A DNA stretch of 64,000 nucleotides from Bog-473 sp963725895 (GTDB taxonomy: Bacteria; Actinomycetota; Acidimicrobiia; Acidimicrobiales; RAAP-2): the NCBI GenBank assembly GCA_963725895.1, contig CAVSAJ010000004.1:1-64000 (forward strand), given 5' to 3'. The notes below the pieces were generated by a model, which searched no databases, had not been told where the DNA came from, and saw only the letters and a program-made list of their open reading frames with translations. Made by a program: the position numbers and the translations under genes. Position 1 is the stretch's first letter. Each line of letters starts with the position of its first letter. Shown here piece after piece: positions 48,888-57,934 of this stretch.

Positions 48888-50054
48888 TTAGTCGAGCCCT
48901 TGGTGTTCCGGAACAAGCGCGACCCGAGTCAGTTCGAGTCGGGACCTCACACCCAGCTTTCTGAAAATCGATCGAACGTGAGAATCGACCGTGTAAGCCG
49001 ACGTGAACAGACGTTCCCCAATCTGTTTGTTCGTGAAGCCATCTATGGCTAATTCCGCGACATTCCGCTCGGTGTTCGTCAGGGCAGTCCATCGTTTGGT
49101 CACCGAGCTGACCAAACCAGGCTCTGGGCTTGGCGCTGCTCGCACTTCCAGAATGACACCGATCGATTCGGAACCGTCCAGCACCTTCTCGCAACGAGCC
49201 AATACAGGTTGACCAGTGCTCAGAAGTACCTCTTCAAATCCCGGCCGCCTTCCGGACACTATCCGCTGAGCATGTTCCCGAAGGACGGCCTCGTCGGCAG
49301 GGGTCACCAGTCTGCTCGCGGCTGCGTTCGAGAACATCGAACCCGTGCCCAGGAAAACGACCGGTCCTCGAGCGCTGCGTTGCTTCTGTAGGAACTGCTG
49401 AAGCACTAGCTTCTCTCGGACGCTCGATTCGTCGATGAGGCGCAGTTCGATCAATCGCGCAGCTCGTCGAGCCAGCGGCAACATCAGGGGATGCGCATCC
49501 GGGACCTCACACGACAAATCAATTCCCCCAACAATCCGGCCGCTCTTGGGGTCCAGAATCGGCGCGGCCGCGCACGCAGTACCCGTGAAGGCATCTGAGA
49601 AGTGCTCGGAACCTTCCACGAAGAACGATTTGCCCTCGGTAAGTGCGGAGCCGATGCCGTTCGTACCAATCGACTCCTCGGCGAAGACGGATCCAGGCAC
49701 GAGTCCGATGCTCTCGAGACGCATGGTGAGTGTGCGGTTGGTCTCACGACGATCAAGCACCTGGGCGCGGTTGTCAGTGATGACAACGCTCATGTTCACG
49801 GCGCCGAGGTCGCTTAGGAGCTGGTCCACAACCGGTCGGGAGGCCCGAAGCAGAAGAGCTTCACGATCAACATCCTCGATGTAGGGGAGCTGAAGATGCT
49901 GCGGATCCAAGCCTGCTTCTTTGGACCTACACCATGAGATCAAGATCTCTTCTCGAAGAGGAACTCGCAGTCCGCGCGATTCGACCAAATCCGATAGCGA
50001 TTCGATCTGCAGGGAAGAGCGATCATCACCCATTGGAGCCCCTATGTCGCGCAC
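48888..50054 (-). CDS. GAF-domain LuxR-type transcriptional regulator
   Basis: 388 aa. The N-terminal half matches the AcoR/MimR-type sensor region: ISWCRSKEAGLDPQHL, then GAF with SIGTNGIGSALTEGKSFFVE, GSEHFSDAFTGTACAAAPIL and GRIVGGIDLSCEV. The C-terminus is not a sigma-54 AAA domain but a LuxR HTH (LTNTERNVAELAIDGFTNKQ, then VDSHVRSIFRKLGVRSRLEL). It senses a small ligand and binds DNA. Divergent from the SDR gene, its probable target. ATG 50033 is an alternative start. Confidence 0.85.
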   Translation of the reverse strand: MRDIGAPMGDDRSSLQIESLSDLVESRGLRVPLREEILISWCRSKEAGLDPQHLQLPYIEDVDREALLLRASRPVVDQLLSDLGAVNMSVVITDNRAQVLDRRETNRTLTMRLESIGLVPGSVFAEESIGTNGIGSALTEGKSFFVEGSEHFSDAFTGTACAAAPILDPKSGRIVGGIDLSCEVPDAHPLMLPLARRAARLIELRLIDESSVREKLVLQQFLQKQRSARGPVVFLGTGSMFSNAAASRLVTPADEAVLREHAQRIVSGRRPGFEEVLLSTGQPVLARCEKVLDGSESIGVILEVRAAPSPEPGLVSSVTKRWTALTNTERNVAELAIDGFTNKQIGERLFTSAYTVDSHVRSIFRKLGVRSRLELTRVALVPEHQGLD

Positions 50055-50333
50055 GGCACTCTATCGCAACACCGGCGGCGTCCCACTGCCGTCGTACAAC
50101 CTGGGTGTTGGCCGGCCGTCTGGTCGCCTGTCTCGTGCGGGACCTCTGGGCTATCTCAGATCCCACCACTCGGTTGGACGCCAGACCAAGTACGCGAGCG
50201 CGGGATATGCGTACGAACAGAGTCGGCGCATCATGCGAGTGACACTGATCGCTGTACCCGGCGGAAAGGACACCGAAATGACCACACCGAGACCACCGAT
50301 AACAGATCCCTACACAGCCGTGAACACGCAAAC

Positions 50334-51011
50334 ATGAGTACTCCCATCGCGATCGTGGTCGGCGCCGGCAGCGGCCTCGGCCAGGCCACCGCTTTAACCC
50401 TCAACCGCGCCGGGTTGACAGTCGTCGCTGTGGATCGCAGCGAAGCCGGGTTGAAGCAGCTTCCAGATGAGATACACCGGGAGGTCGCTGACGCCACCGA
50501 CCCGGCTGTCCCTGGACCTCTGGTGAATCGAATCGTCGCCGAGGTCGGTCCCCCGAGCATTCTCGTGAACACCATCGGCGCCTTCGAGCTCGGGGACGCG
50601 CTCAGCGTGACCGCGCAGTGCCTCAAGCAGCTGATGGACGTGAACCTTGGCGCTGCGCTGTGGCTGACGCAGGCCGTTGCTCCTCACATGCAAGAAAAGG
50701 GCTCGGGTGTCATCGTCCATATCACGGCTCGATTCGGTGTCGAACCGACCGCGGGCTATGCCGCCTACGGCGTGAGCAAGGCCGCGCTCGTGCACCTGGT
50801 CCGAACTCTCGACGTCGAGCTCCGCCCCCACGGCATCAGGGTCAATGCCGTCGCGCCCCAGACCATCGCCACGGAGAAGAACAAGGAGCTGTTCCCGCCG
50901 GAGATGCTGGCAGGAGCCGTCGAGCCGAACGCAATCGCCGACGTGATCGCCTTCTTGGTTAGCGACGCCGCCGCCCCGGTGAGCGGAGCGATCGTACCAA
51001 CCTACGGCTGA
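50334..51011 (+). CDS. Short-chain dehydrogenase/reductase
   Basis: 225 aa. Cofactor motif VVGAGSGLGQATAL; Asp in VVAVDRSEAG suggests NAD(H) preference. NTIGAFELG takes the place of NNAG. Catalytic Tyr-x3-Lys in YAAYGVSKAAL; the usual Ser is replaced by Thr in HITARFG. Oxidoreductase with an unknown alcohol or ketone substrate. Divergent from the GAF/LuxR regulator across 279 bp of non-coding sequence. Confidence 0.88.
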   Translation: MSTPIAIVVGAGSGLGQATALTLNRAGLTVVAVDRSEAGLKQLPDEIHREVADATDPAVPGPLVNRIVAEVGPPSILVNTIGAFELGDALSVTAQCLKQLMDVNLGAALWLTQAVAPHMQEKGSGVIVHITARFGVEPTAGYAAYGVSKAALVHLVRTLDVELRPHGIRVNAVAPQTIATEKNKELFPPEMLAGAVEPNAIADVIAFLVSDAAAPVSGAIVPTYG

Positions 51012-51320
51012 TGAGCGGCCAGGATGGAGGCCCGACGAGAGTCGCCGCGCGCCCAGCCTCCCCGCAGCGCGCCCCCCTGGGGCTCGGGGAGGCTCTCTAG
51101 GTGCCCAAGGACAGGACGGACGATCTGGTGCAAGGACCGCGCCGACGCGAACGCTCTCCGCTTCCCTGCCGTAGAGCATCCGCTGTGACAGTACCCGCCG
51201 TCGCCGGGAGCCCCTCCGGTGAAATCGCCGGTGCGAATGCCAACGACGGGCAGCCTTCCTTGACCCAGTGCCCGTGTTTCAACAAGTGAAGGACTTGAAC
51301 AGACAGATCGAAGGCAAACG
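51012..51320. other. Non-coding gap between SDR and MFS genes
   Basis: 309 bp. Short open frames on both strands have no protein-like features. A GGTGAAATCGCCGG-like self-complementary stretch lies near 51219-51233. I see no clear promoter or terminator. Confidence 0.4.
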
Positions 51321-52907
51321 ATGACCTCGCTCGACAACAAAGATGACGCCGGACTGCCCATAGGTGAGCGCTCCGATCGCCAGGAGGCCCATCGACGAGT
51401 TCCGGCAATGTCCAATGGCGGTGCCGGAGGGGACCCGTCGTTAGCAGCCGCCGAGCCCTTCGTACACCGCTGGCGGGCCTTCGTCCTACTGGCCGTGGCG
51501 TTTTTCATGACAATCGTGGACCTAACCATCGTCAACGTCGCCCTGCCCACGATCGGTCGCAAGCTCCACTTCCCAGAGTCAGACCTTCAATGGGTGGTGA
51601 CCGCCTACGGGCTCACCTTTGGGGGGTTCCTGCTGCTCGGGGGTCGTGCCGCTGACCTGCTCGGACGACGGCGGTTGTTCATGATCGGCATGGCTACCTT
51701 CACAGCAGCATCCTTGGCTTGCTCGCTGGCCACCACTGACACGTTCCTGATTGTCATGCGCGGGTTCCAAGGACTGGGGGCTGCCATATTGCTTCCCGCG
51801 GCTCTGTCGATCGTGATGAACATGTTTGAAGAGGGTGCTGAACGCAACAAAGCCCTCGGCGCCTGGGGTGCCCTTGCGGGCACCGGTGCAACGGTCGGAC
51901 TGATCTTGGGGGGTCTCCTCACCCGTTACGTGGGTTGGCGGTACATCTTCGTCATCAACGTGCCGATCGGCATCGTCGCCCTGCTCCTGGCTCGACGCGT
52001 CGTGCCCGAAAGCCGGCTCGCCACCACCCGGCGACGTTACGACCCCTTCGGGGCGGTGACCATCACCGGGGGTCTGGTGCTTCTCGTCTACGCGATCTCT
52101 CTGGCTCCCCAGGTCGGCTGGGGGACCACCCGAACATTGGGCATGCTGGCCGGCTCAGCTGTGCTTTTGCTCTCGTTCGTGATCCTCGAGACACGAGTCG
52201 AAGCCCCGCTTCTGCCGCTACGCCTATTCCGCATCAAAACGGTCGCCGGGTCGAACGCCGTCGGGTTTCTCCTGACGGCCAGCTTCTTCACCTTCCTCTT
52301 CGTCGGGACCCTCTACATGCAACAGGTGCTCGGCTACTCGGCCCTCAAGGCTGGCCTGGCCTGGCTTGCAGCGTCAGTTACGTCTGTCGCAATGGCTTGG
52401 CTCTCCCAGATGATGGTCACTCGCACCTCGGCCAAGCTCGTGATGGCCTTCGGGATGACGCTTGTCGGGGGCGGGATCCTTTGGGCGGCCACCCAGCTGG
52501 CGACAGATGGGCATTTCTGGCAGAACCTAGCGGGCCCGTTCTTCATTACTGGTGCCGGAACGGCCTTTAGCTTCATCCCAGTCTCGATCGGGGCGCTCGC
52601 CGGCATCACCGAACAAGACGCCGGGGTCGCCTCGGGTCTCCTCAACACCAGCCAACAGCTCGGTGGCGCGATCGGCGTGGCAGTCGCCTCGACGGTCGCG
52701 GCGACGCACTTCCGTACTCTGCTTGCCCACGGTCACTCGACTGCGGCTGCCCTTACCGGCGGGTTTCAGTGGGCGCTCTGGGTGTGCGGACTGACCGGAC
52801 TGGTCGCCGTGCCGGTCACCTTCGCGCTCATCCGGCACAAGGAGCTGGCTCAGGCGGTCAAGAAATCCTTGCCACGACAAACCCTGGTGCCAGCCACGGC
52901 CGATTGA
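51321..52907 (+). CDS. DHA2-family MFS multidrug exporter
   Basis: 528 aa, 14 TM segments. Motif D1-like FFMTIVDLTIVNVALPTIGR, LQWVVTAYGLTFGGFLLLGG, motif A GGRAADLLGRRRLFMIG, motif C region GFQGLGAAILLPAALSIV, GGLLTRYVGWRYIFVINVP. The N-terminal 55 residues are hydrophilic. Unlike the exporter at 2-3.6 kb it has an intact frame. It probably exports a toxic compound or product related to the island's enzymes (inference). Confidence 0.92.
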   Translation: MTSLDNKDDAGLPIGERSDRQEAHRRVPAMSNGGAGGDPSLAAAEPFVHRWRAFVLLAVAFFMTIVDLTIVNVALPTIGRKLHFPESDLQWVVTAYGLTFGGFLLLGGRAADLLGRRRLFMIGMATFTAASLACSLATTDTFLIVMRGFQGLGAAILLPAALSIVMNMFEEGAERNKALGAWGALAGTGATVGLILGGLLTRYVGWRYIFVINVPIGIVALLLARRVVPESRLATTRRRYDPFGAVTITGGLVLLVYAISLAPQVGWGTTRTLGMLAGSAVLLLSFVILETRVEAPLLPLRLFRIKTVAGSNAVGFLLTASFFTFLFVGTLYMQQVLGYSALKAGLAWLAASVTSVAMAWLSQMMVTRTSAKLVMAFGMTLVGGGILWAATQLATDGHFWQNLAGPFFITGAGTAFSFIPVSIGALAGITEQDAGVASGLLNTSQQLGGAIGVAVASTVAATHFRTLLAHGHSTAAALTGGFQWALWVCGLTGLVAVPVTFALIRHKELAQAVKKSLPRQTLVPATAD

Positions 52908-53021
52908 TGCTCGGCGGGAAATGTCAGAAGAGCAACCATCCGCCGTTCCGAACCAGAAGACATCCCGGTCGCCCTCGATGCAGCCGGGCTCTGACCGCTC
53001 ACTTGACCCCAAGGAGACTAG

Positions 53022-53624
53022 ATGTACAACGTTGCCCTGTTCCTGCACCTCTTAGGCGTAGCTCTACTTGTCGGTTCTGTGACCACCACCTTGGTGGCGA
53101 CGCTACGCGTACAGACCGCGGGGTCTGTAGCCGAGCTGCGCTCACTGACCGCCGTGACGAAACGGATCGACGTCGTGATCATCCCGGCGATGCTGCTACT
53201 TATCGGGCCAGGTCTGTACATGGTCTCTCAACATGGAGGTGATGGAAGCATTCCGTGGAGCGCCGGCTGGGTAGGAACTGCCCTGGTCGTCGTTCTGGCG
53301 TTGGCGGTTATCGGGGGCACGGTGGAGGCGAGGAATGACAAGCGCCTACGCGACGCAATTGCGAGCGCCTCGGGCGAGTGGCCGCAAGACGATCTACGCG
53401 AACTCCAACGGGCCTCCAGCCCGATTTACGTGGGCTTCTTTGGCGCGTCCCAGATTGTGGCGTTGCTGTTTCTGATGACGAACAAGCCGGGCCTGGCGGG
53501 CGCGATCGCAGCGTGCGCGGTCGCGGCTTCCGCTTCAGCCATTGCAGCATCCATAAGGATCCGATCAGTCCGTCGAGCAAGCAACGTTCCCCGTGAGTTG
53601 ACCTCGGAGAGTGAAGTCAGCTAG
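53022..53624 (+). CDS. DUF2269-like integral membrane protein
   Basis: 200 aa, four or five TM helices: ALFLHLLGVALLVGSVTTTL, VIIPAMLLLIGPGLYMVS, GWVGTALVVVLALAVIGGTV, YVGFFGASQIVALLFLM. The HLLG opening with a conserved His and the overall length fit the DUF2269/CopD-like group. RBS AGGAG before ATG. Function unknown. Confidence 0.7.
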   Translation: MYNVALFLHLLGVALLVGSVTTTLVATLRVQTAGSVAELRSLTAVTKRIDVVIIPAMLLLIGPGLYMVSQHGGDGSIPWSAGWVGTALVVVLALAVIGGTVEARNDKRLRDAIASASGEWPQDDLRELQRASSPIYVGFFGASQIVALLFLMTNKPGLAGAIAACAVAASASAIAASIRIRSVRRASNVPRELTSESEVS

Positions 53625-53874
53625 GACCGATCGTGCCGGGCGCAGGCCAGGTCATCTTGGTAATCGGTGGCCAAAAGGTAGTGTCCGATGTCGCTGCTGG
53701 CATCCGCAGAATCTACGAGTACTCGCTTCCCCTCGAAGATCGGGGAGCTCGCGAGGCGTATGGCGTTCCAAGTGGTGTCAACAACATATTGATCATCAAT
53801 CGATCCGTGGCGGGATCTCGTATCACTGTGATTCTTGTCCGAGAACGTCTCGGTTTCTGAGCGGGGAGTCCGTT

Positions 53875-55710
53875 GTGCCCTACCAACCCATCGAAAGCTA
53901 CGGACTCATTGGAGACATGCGGACCGCCGCCCTAGTTGGATCCAGCGGCTCTATCGATTGGCTCTGCTTTCCGAATTTCGATTCGCCCAGCGTCTTTGCT
54001 GCGATGCTCGACGACGAGGTAGGAGGTCGATTCGAAATTCGTCCCAGCGCAACTGACTTTCGTACGAAGCAGCTGTATTGGCCTGACACGAATGTCCTTG
54101 TAACCCGCTTCTTTGTGGAATCGGGCGTGGCTGAGGTCGCCGACTACATGCCGGTCGGTTCAACGGCTCATCGTTACCACAGGCGGGGTGTTTTCCGGCA
54201 CGTGCGCAGCATTCGCGGCAACGTGGCTCTCCAGATGCGGTGTGCCCCGGCATTTGATTACGCTCAATCCGAGCATCGAGCGGAGATGGCGGACGGTGGA
54301 GTGTGGTTCCGCTCGCCGTCACTCGACCTTGCTCTGGGCTCCGATGTGCCGGTTCGGATCGAAGACGGTGTCGCAATAGCGGAATTCAGCCTCGTCGAAT
54401 GCGAGGAGGCGTGCTTTGCGTTTGGAGAGTCCGAACGGGAGAGCGCTGATTTGCGCTGTCCGCCCGATCTTCAGCACGAACTTCTTACGTCGACCATTGA
54501 CTATTGGCACCAGTGGCTGTCGAAGTGCACCTATCGCGGTCGGTGGAGAGAGGTCGTCTATCGCTCTGCTCTTGCCCTGAAGCTCCTGACATTCGAACCC
54601 ACCGGGGCAATTGTGGCAGCGCCGACCTGCGGCTTGCCTGAAGAAATCGGTGGTCGTCGCAATTGGGACTATCGCTACACCTGGATTCGCGACGCGGCGT
54701 TCACGACCTATGCACTCCTGCGTATCGGCTTCACGGATGAGGCGGCTGCTTTCATGAAGTTCCTCGAGGCCAGGTGTCATGAGCTGAATCCTGACGGATC
54801 ACTACAGATCATGTTCCGGATTGACGGCCGCCACGAGATCTCGGAACAACGGATCGGCGGCCTCAGCGGATACCGGGACTCGCGCCCAGTACAAGTTGGA
54901 AATGACGCGGTACGCCAGCTCCAACTCGACATCTATGGCGAGCTCATGGATGCGGTCTACCTGCACAATAAGCACGGCACTCCGATCTCCTTCGAACTGT
55001 GGAACTCTCTACGACGCCTCGTCGACTGGGTCTGCGACAACTGGCAGCGCGAGGACGAGGGCATTTGGGAGACCCGTGTCGGCCACGGACACTGGGTCTA
55101 TTCGAAACTCATGTGCTGGGTTGCGATCGACCGAGCATTGCGGCTTGCTGACGGGCGCTCGTTTCCAGCGGATCGCGTTCGTTGGCTCGGAGTTCGGGAC
55201 CAGATCTACGAGGAGATCATGGCCCGCGGATGGAGCGAAGACCATCAAGCGTTCATGCAGGCCTACGAAAGCGAAACATTGGATGCCGCCGTTCTGATGA
55301 TGCCACTCGTCTTCTTCGTGGCACCCAGCGACCCGAAGATGTTGGCCACGATAGATGCAATCAATCGACCACCCGAAGACGGCGGCCTGGTGGCGAACGG
55401 TTTGGTGTACCGCTACAACCGGCTGGCCAGCCCAGATGGCCTCCCTGGTGCCGAAGGAACCTTCAACATCTGCACCTTTTGGCTGGTCGAGGCACTTACC
55501 CGTGCCGGAAGGGTGGAGAGGATTCGATTGGAAGAAGCGAGATTCATCTTCGAAAGCATGCTCGGGTACTCGAACCACCTGGGCCTCTTCGCTGAGGAGA
55601 CTTCGATGACAGGAGCAGCCTTGGGGAACTTTCCACAGGCCTTCACGCATCTCGCGCTCATCAGTGCAGCGTTCAACCTCGATCGTGTGTTAGACGGGGG
55701 TTACCGATGA
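53875..55710 (+). CDS. Glycoside hydrolase family 15 (glucoamylase/trehalase type)
   Basis: 611 aa from GTG 53875 with GGGGAG upstream. It starts YQPIESYGLIGDMRTAALVG like actinobacterial GH15 trehalases and glucoamylases. (alpha/alpha)6 barrel blocks: GLPEEIGGRRNWDYRYTWIR, the general acid Glu in DEGIWETRVG, base Glu in GAEGTFNICTFWLVEAL. No signal peptide, so cytoplasmic, which favours trehalose or maltodextrin turnover. The N-terminal beta-sandwich is complete. Exact substrate not resolvable. Confidence 0.92.
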   Translation: MPYQPIESYGLIGDMRTAALVGSSGSIDWLCFPNFDSPSVFAAMLDDEVGGRFEIRPSATDFRTKQLYWPDTNVLVTRFFVESGVAEVADYMPVGSTAHRYHRRGVFRHVRSIRGNVALQMRCAPAFDYAQSEHRAEMADGGVWFRSPSLDLALGSDVPVRIEDGVAIAEFSLVECEEACFAFGESERESADLRCPPDLQHELLTSTIDYWHQWLSKCTYRGRWREVVYRSALALKLLTFEPTGAIVAAPTCGLPEEIGGRRNWDYRYTWIRDAAFTTYALLRIGFTDEAAAFMKFLEARCHELNPDGSLQIMFRIDGRHEISEQRIGGLSGYRDSRPVQVGNDAVRQLQLDIYGELMDAVYLHNKHGTPISFELWNSLRRLVDWVCDNWQREDEGIWETRVGHGHWVYSKLMCWVAIDRALRLADGRSFPADRVRWLGVRDQIYEEIMARGWSEDHQAFMQAYESETLDAAVLMMPLVFFVAPSDPKMLATIDAINRPPEDGGLVANGLVYRYNRLASPDGLPGAEGTFNICTFWLVEALTRAGRVERIRLEEARFIFESMLGYSNHLGLFAEETSMTGAALGNFPQAFTHLALISAAFNLDRVLDGGYR

Positions 55711-55747
55711 ATTCCGCGATGGGGCCAGCCGAGAGCCAGCACTAGGG

Positions 55748-56116
55748 ATGTCCTTCACCGTGGGTCATCTGGTCGTCAGCAAGGTGCGAGACCGCTTCGA
55801 TGCGTACGGCGGAACGATCGTGACGGACGAGATCCTCGAACGTTCATCCGTGAACCCCACCATTGACGCATCATCGGTCGACACTCACCTTGCGGTTCGA
55901 GACAACCAAATCCGATCCGCTGACTTCCTCGACGTGGAGCACTTCCCCAACATCACATTCCTGTCGTCAGCTGTGCAGGGCGCCGAGCACCGGAATGATG
56001 ACCAGACCCCTCAGGTGACCACGGCCTGGCCCGTCGTCGGTGTCCGTGCAACAGCGTGCAACAGCCCGATTCGGACCCATTTCGTGCAACACGCAAGGGA
56101 CAAAAGGGGACACTAG
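55748..56116 (+). pseudogene. Truncated YceI-family gene
   Basis: YceI-like sequence (FTVGHLVVSKVRDRFDAYGG, SVDTHLAVRDNQIRSADFLD, HFPNITFLSS) covers only about 80 residues of a domain that normally has about 170. The first strand is missing before the ATG and the C-terminal half is replaced after about 55980 by unrelated sequence containing the island's right-end repeats. The gene was probably cut when the island end formed. Confidence 0.7.
56046..56093. other. Putative integrase arm sites at the island's right end
   Basis: GTGCAACAGC occurs twice in direct tandem (56046-56055 and 56056-56065) with a related GTGCAACACG at 56084-56093. The GTGC(C/A)AC core matches the repeats following both att cores. 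Confidence 0.55.
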
Positions 56117-56196
56117 GGAAAAGTGGGGAACATCTGATTTGTAGCTTGACCAGCGAACTTACAGATTGGGCTAGTCCAGCGAATCGGCTCGAAAGG

Positions 56197-56243
56197 GCTT
56201 CCCAAGCTGAGAACGCGGGTTCGATTCCCGTCGCCCGCTCTCG
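56197..56243 (+). repeat. Island att core, copy 2 (3' tRNA-Gly fragment)
   Basis: Exact duplicate of 48171-48217, containing the anticodon-loop side, T-arm and acceptor 3' strand but no 5' half, so not a functional tRNA. It marks the right boundary of the 8-kb island. Confidence 0.92.
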
Positions 56244-56316
56244 GCAAACTTCGCAGGTCAGACGCGGTCTCTACGACAGTCTCGCGTAGCCGAAGGCCGC
56301 CGAATTGGGGCTCATC

Positions 56317-56370
56317 GTGCAACCGCGTGCAGCACGAAGGGTCGCGTTCTCAGCTACCTGTGCTGAGGAC
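56317..56370. other. Putative arm sites and inverted repeat, copy 2
   Basis: GTGCAACCGC (56317) and GTGCAGCACG (56327) in tandem, then GAAGGGTCGC and the inverted repeat GTTCTCAG (56346-56353), 9 bp, CTGAGGAC (56363-56370). The layout and distance from the core (93 versus 97 bp to GAAGGG) match copy 1, although the intervening sequence has diverged. Confidence 0.6.
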
Positions 56371-56477
56371 GGCAACACTCACGACTACCCAACATTCGCC
56401 GACTGTCTCCGAGCCGGTACTGGGGCACTTGCATTCGGAACTGATCTTGGGGTCATCTTGCATGAGAAACTCTTTAG

Positions 56478-56873
56478 ATGGCTCGTTTGGACCTGGTCAC
56501 GCTCGTTGTAGAGAGCTACGACCCCGCGATCGAGTTCTTCGTCGAGAAGCTGGGATTTGAGTTGGTGGAGGACTCTCCAGCCGTGACCAGCGATGGACAT
56601 CCGAAGCGATGGGTCGTCGTGCGTCCGACCGGAGCTCAGACGGGGGTTTTGCTCGCCCAGGCTGATGGAGTGGATCAAGCTTCCATTATTGGAGGCCAAG
56701 CGGCTGGTCGTGTCGGATTCTTCTTGCGCGTCGATGACTTCGACCAGGCCCACAGCCGGATGGAGTCGCTTGGTGTCGAGTTCGTTACCCCTCCGCGCAC
56801 TGAGCTATACGGAAGTGTCGCAGTGTTTCTGGACGTCGCAGGCAATCGTTGGGATTTGATCGGGCCTTCTTAG
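56478..56873 (+). CDS. VOC-superfamily (glyoxalase-like) protein
   Basis: 131 aa, one betaalphabetabetabeta pair: LDLVTLVVESYDPAIEFFVE with LGFELVED, and VGFFLRVDDFDQAHSRMESL with FVTPPRTELYGSVAVFLDVAGNRWD-type ending. The metal ligands of the family are not all evident (the usual first His is replaced by the T/V of LVTLVV). Function unresolved. Confidence 0.85.
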   Translation: MARLDLVTLVVESYDPAIEFFVEKLGFELVEDSPAVTSDGHPKRWVVVRPTGAQTGVLLAQADGVDQASIIGGQAAGRVGFFLRVDDFDQAHSRMESLGVEFVTPPRTELYGSVAVFLDVAGNRWDLIGPS

Positions 56874-56929
56874 ACACGGCGACTAGACCCTGACCCGACG
56901 GTAGGAACTCACCCCGGTTCGCGGTTCGG

Positions 56930-57715
56930 TCAAAACGGCTTTCTTGTGTGACCTCCGTCAACGAGGATCGTCTGGCCGGTAATGAAGCTGGCGTGATCCG
57001 AACAGAGAAAGAGAGCCAGGTCTGCGAGGTCGTCCATGCGGCCTTGACGCTTGATCATCTGGCCGTTGATAAGAAGTTCCTGGATGTTCATCGCGGAGCG
57101 GGACGGATCGCTCCACCATTCGACCGCCGACTCTGAGTCGACCAACCCGGGGGCGATGCCATTGACTCGGATTTCCTCGTCGGCGAAGGCACCAGCAAGA
57201 CCGACGGTGAGGGAGTTGAGCGCCAATTTGGAGACACCATACGCACCGCCCCCGCTGTAGGCGGCCATTGAGGACATGTTGATGATGGCTCCGCCGCCAC
57301 GGGAAGCGATGGGGTCATGACAGGCGGCGGCACAGGCGAGCGCACCCAGCACGTTGACGTCGAGGACGTTACGCCAGCGGGGTATGGCATCGAGCGTGTA
57401 GGGCAGCTGGGCGTGATCCAAGTGGAGACCGGCGTTGTTGACCAGCACATCGATCCCACCGAATCGTTCAACTGCGGCATCAGCCATCCGAGCCGCGGCG
57501 TCAGCGTCACGCACATCGATCGGGAAGGGCAGGCCGGCATGGTTCTCAAAGTGGAGTTCTCGGACGACTCTTTGTCCGGCCTCGGGATCGAGGTCAGCGA
57601 CGACGATGGACGCACCCTCCTCAGCGAACCGATGAGCGAACCGACGTCCGATGCCCGCTCCACCCCCTGTGATAACGACGACCTTGCCATCGAACCGCGG
57701 TTCATCCGAAGTCAT
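56930..57715 (-). CDS. Short-chain dehydrogenase/reductase
   Basis: 261 aa. VVVITGGGAGIGRRFAHRF (TGxxxGIG), VVADLD (NAD preference), VLVNNAGLHL, Ser in INMSSMAAYSGGG, Tyr-x3-Lys in AYGVSKLALNS, and a FabG-like end with FITGQTILVDGGHTRK. RBS GGAGAG. Complete and typical; substrate unknown. Confidence 0.9.
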   Translation of the reverse strand: MTSDEPRFDGKVVVITGGGAGIGRRFAHRFAEEGASIVVADLDPEAGQRVVRELHFENHAGLPFPIDVRDADAAARMADAAVERFGGIDVLVNNAGLHLDHAQLPYTLDAIPRWRNVLDVNVLGALACAAACHDPIASRGGGAIINMSSMAAYSGGGAYGVSKLALNSLTVGLAGAFADEEIRVNGIAPGLVDSESAVEWWSDPSRSAMNIQELLINGQMIKRQGRMDDLADLALFLCSDHASFITGQTILVDGGHTRKPF

Positions 57716-57934
57716 TTTCTATCTCTCCTGGTCTGATTAGTGGTGATGACTCGTCGAGGATTTGGTTCTGCAGTCTGGGGTCACATTCGGCGACGAGTGC
57801 AAGTCCGCATAATTTCGCAAGGACACATTCGATTGTCCCCATGGTGTAGCTCAGGGGCGCCTACTCCTTCACGTACGGCGTTCGGAGGCACCCTCATGGA
57901 GTCCTCGCGAACCACACTTGCCTGATGTGCGTCA

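Larger units (their letters stand above)
48171..56243. mobile_element. tRNA-Gly genomic island, ~8 kb, no integrase seen
   Basis: Bounded by the 47-bp direct repeats. The content is accessory: a 43-aa ORF, GAF/LuxR regulator, SDR, MFS exporter, DUF2269-like protein, GH15 enzyme and broken YceI. Codon use is visibly less GC-biased than in the 16-48 kb core. tRNA-3'-end duplication is the hallmark of tyrosine-recombinase integration, but no integrase, excisionase or replication gene is recognisable, so the element is either decayed or mobilised in trans. Confidence 0.8.

Noticed and set aside
53625..53874. 75-aa plus-strand ORF between the DUF2269-like and GH15 genes
   Set aside because: No RBS or recognisable fold; the strong GTG start with RBS of GH15 follows, so this is treated as intergenic.
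56113..56322. A 69-aa minus-strand ORF across the second att copy with DGNRTRVLSLGS
   Set aside because: This peptide is the known spurious translation of the tRNA T-arm complement and not a protein.
57841..57900. Possible tRNA (GGTGTAGCTCAGGGGC looks like a D-arm)
   Set aside because: No matching acceptor, anticodon or T stems follow.
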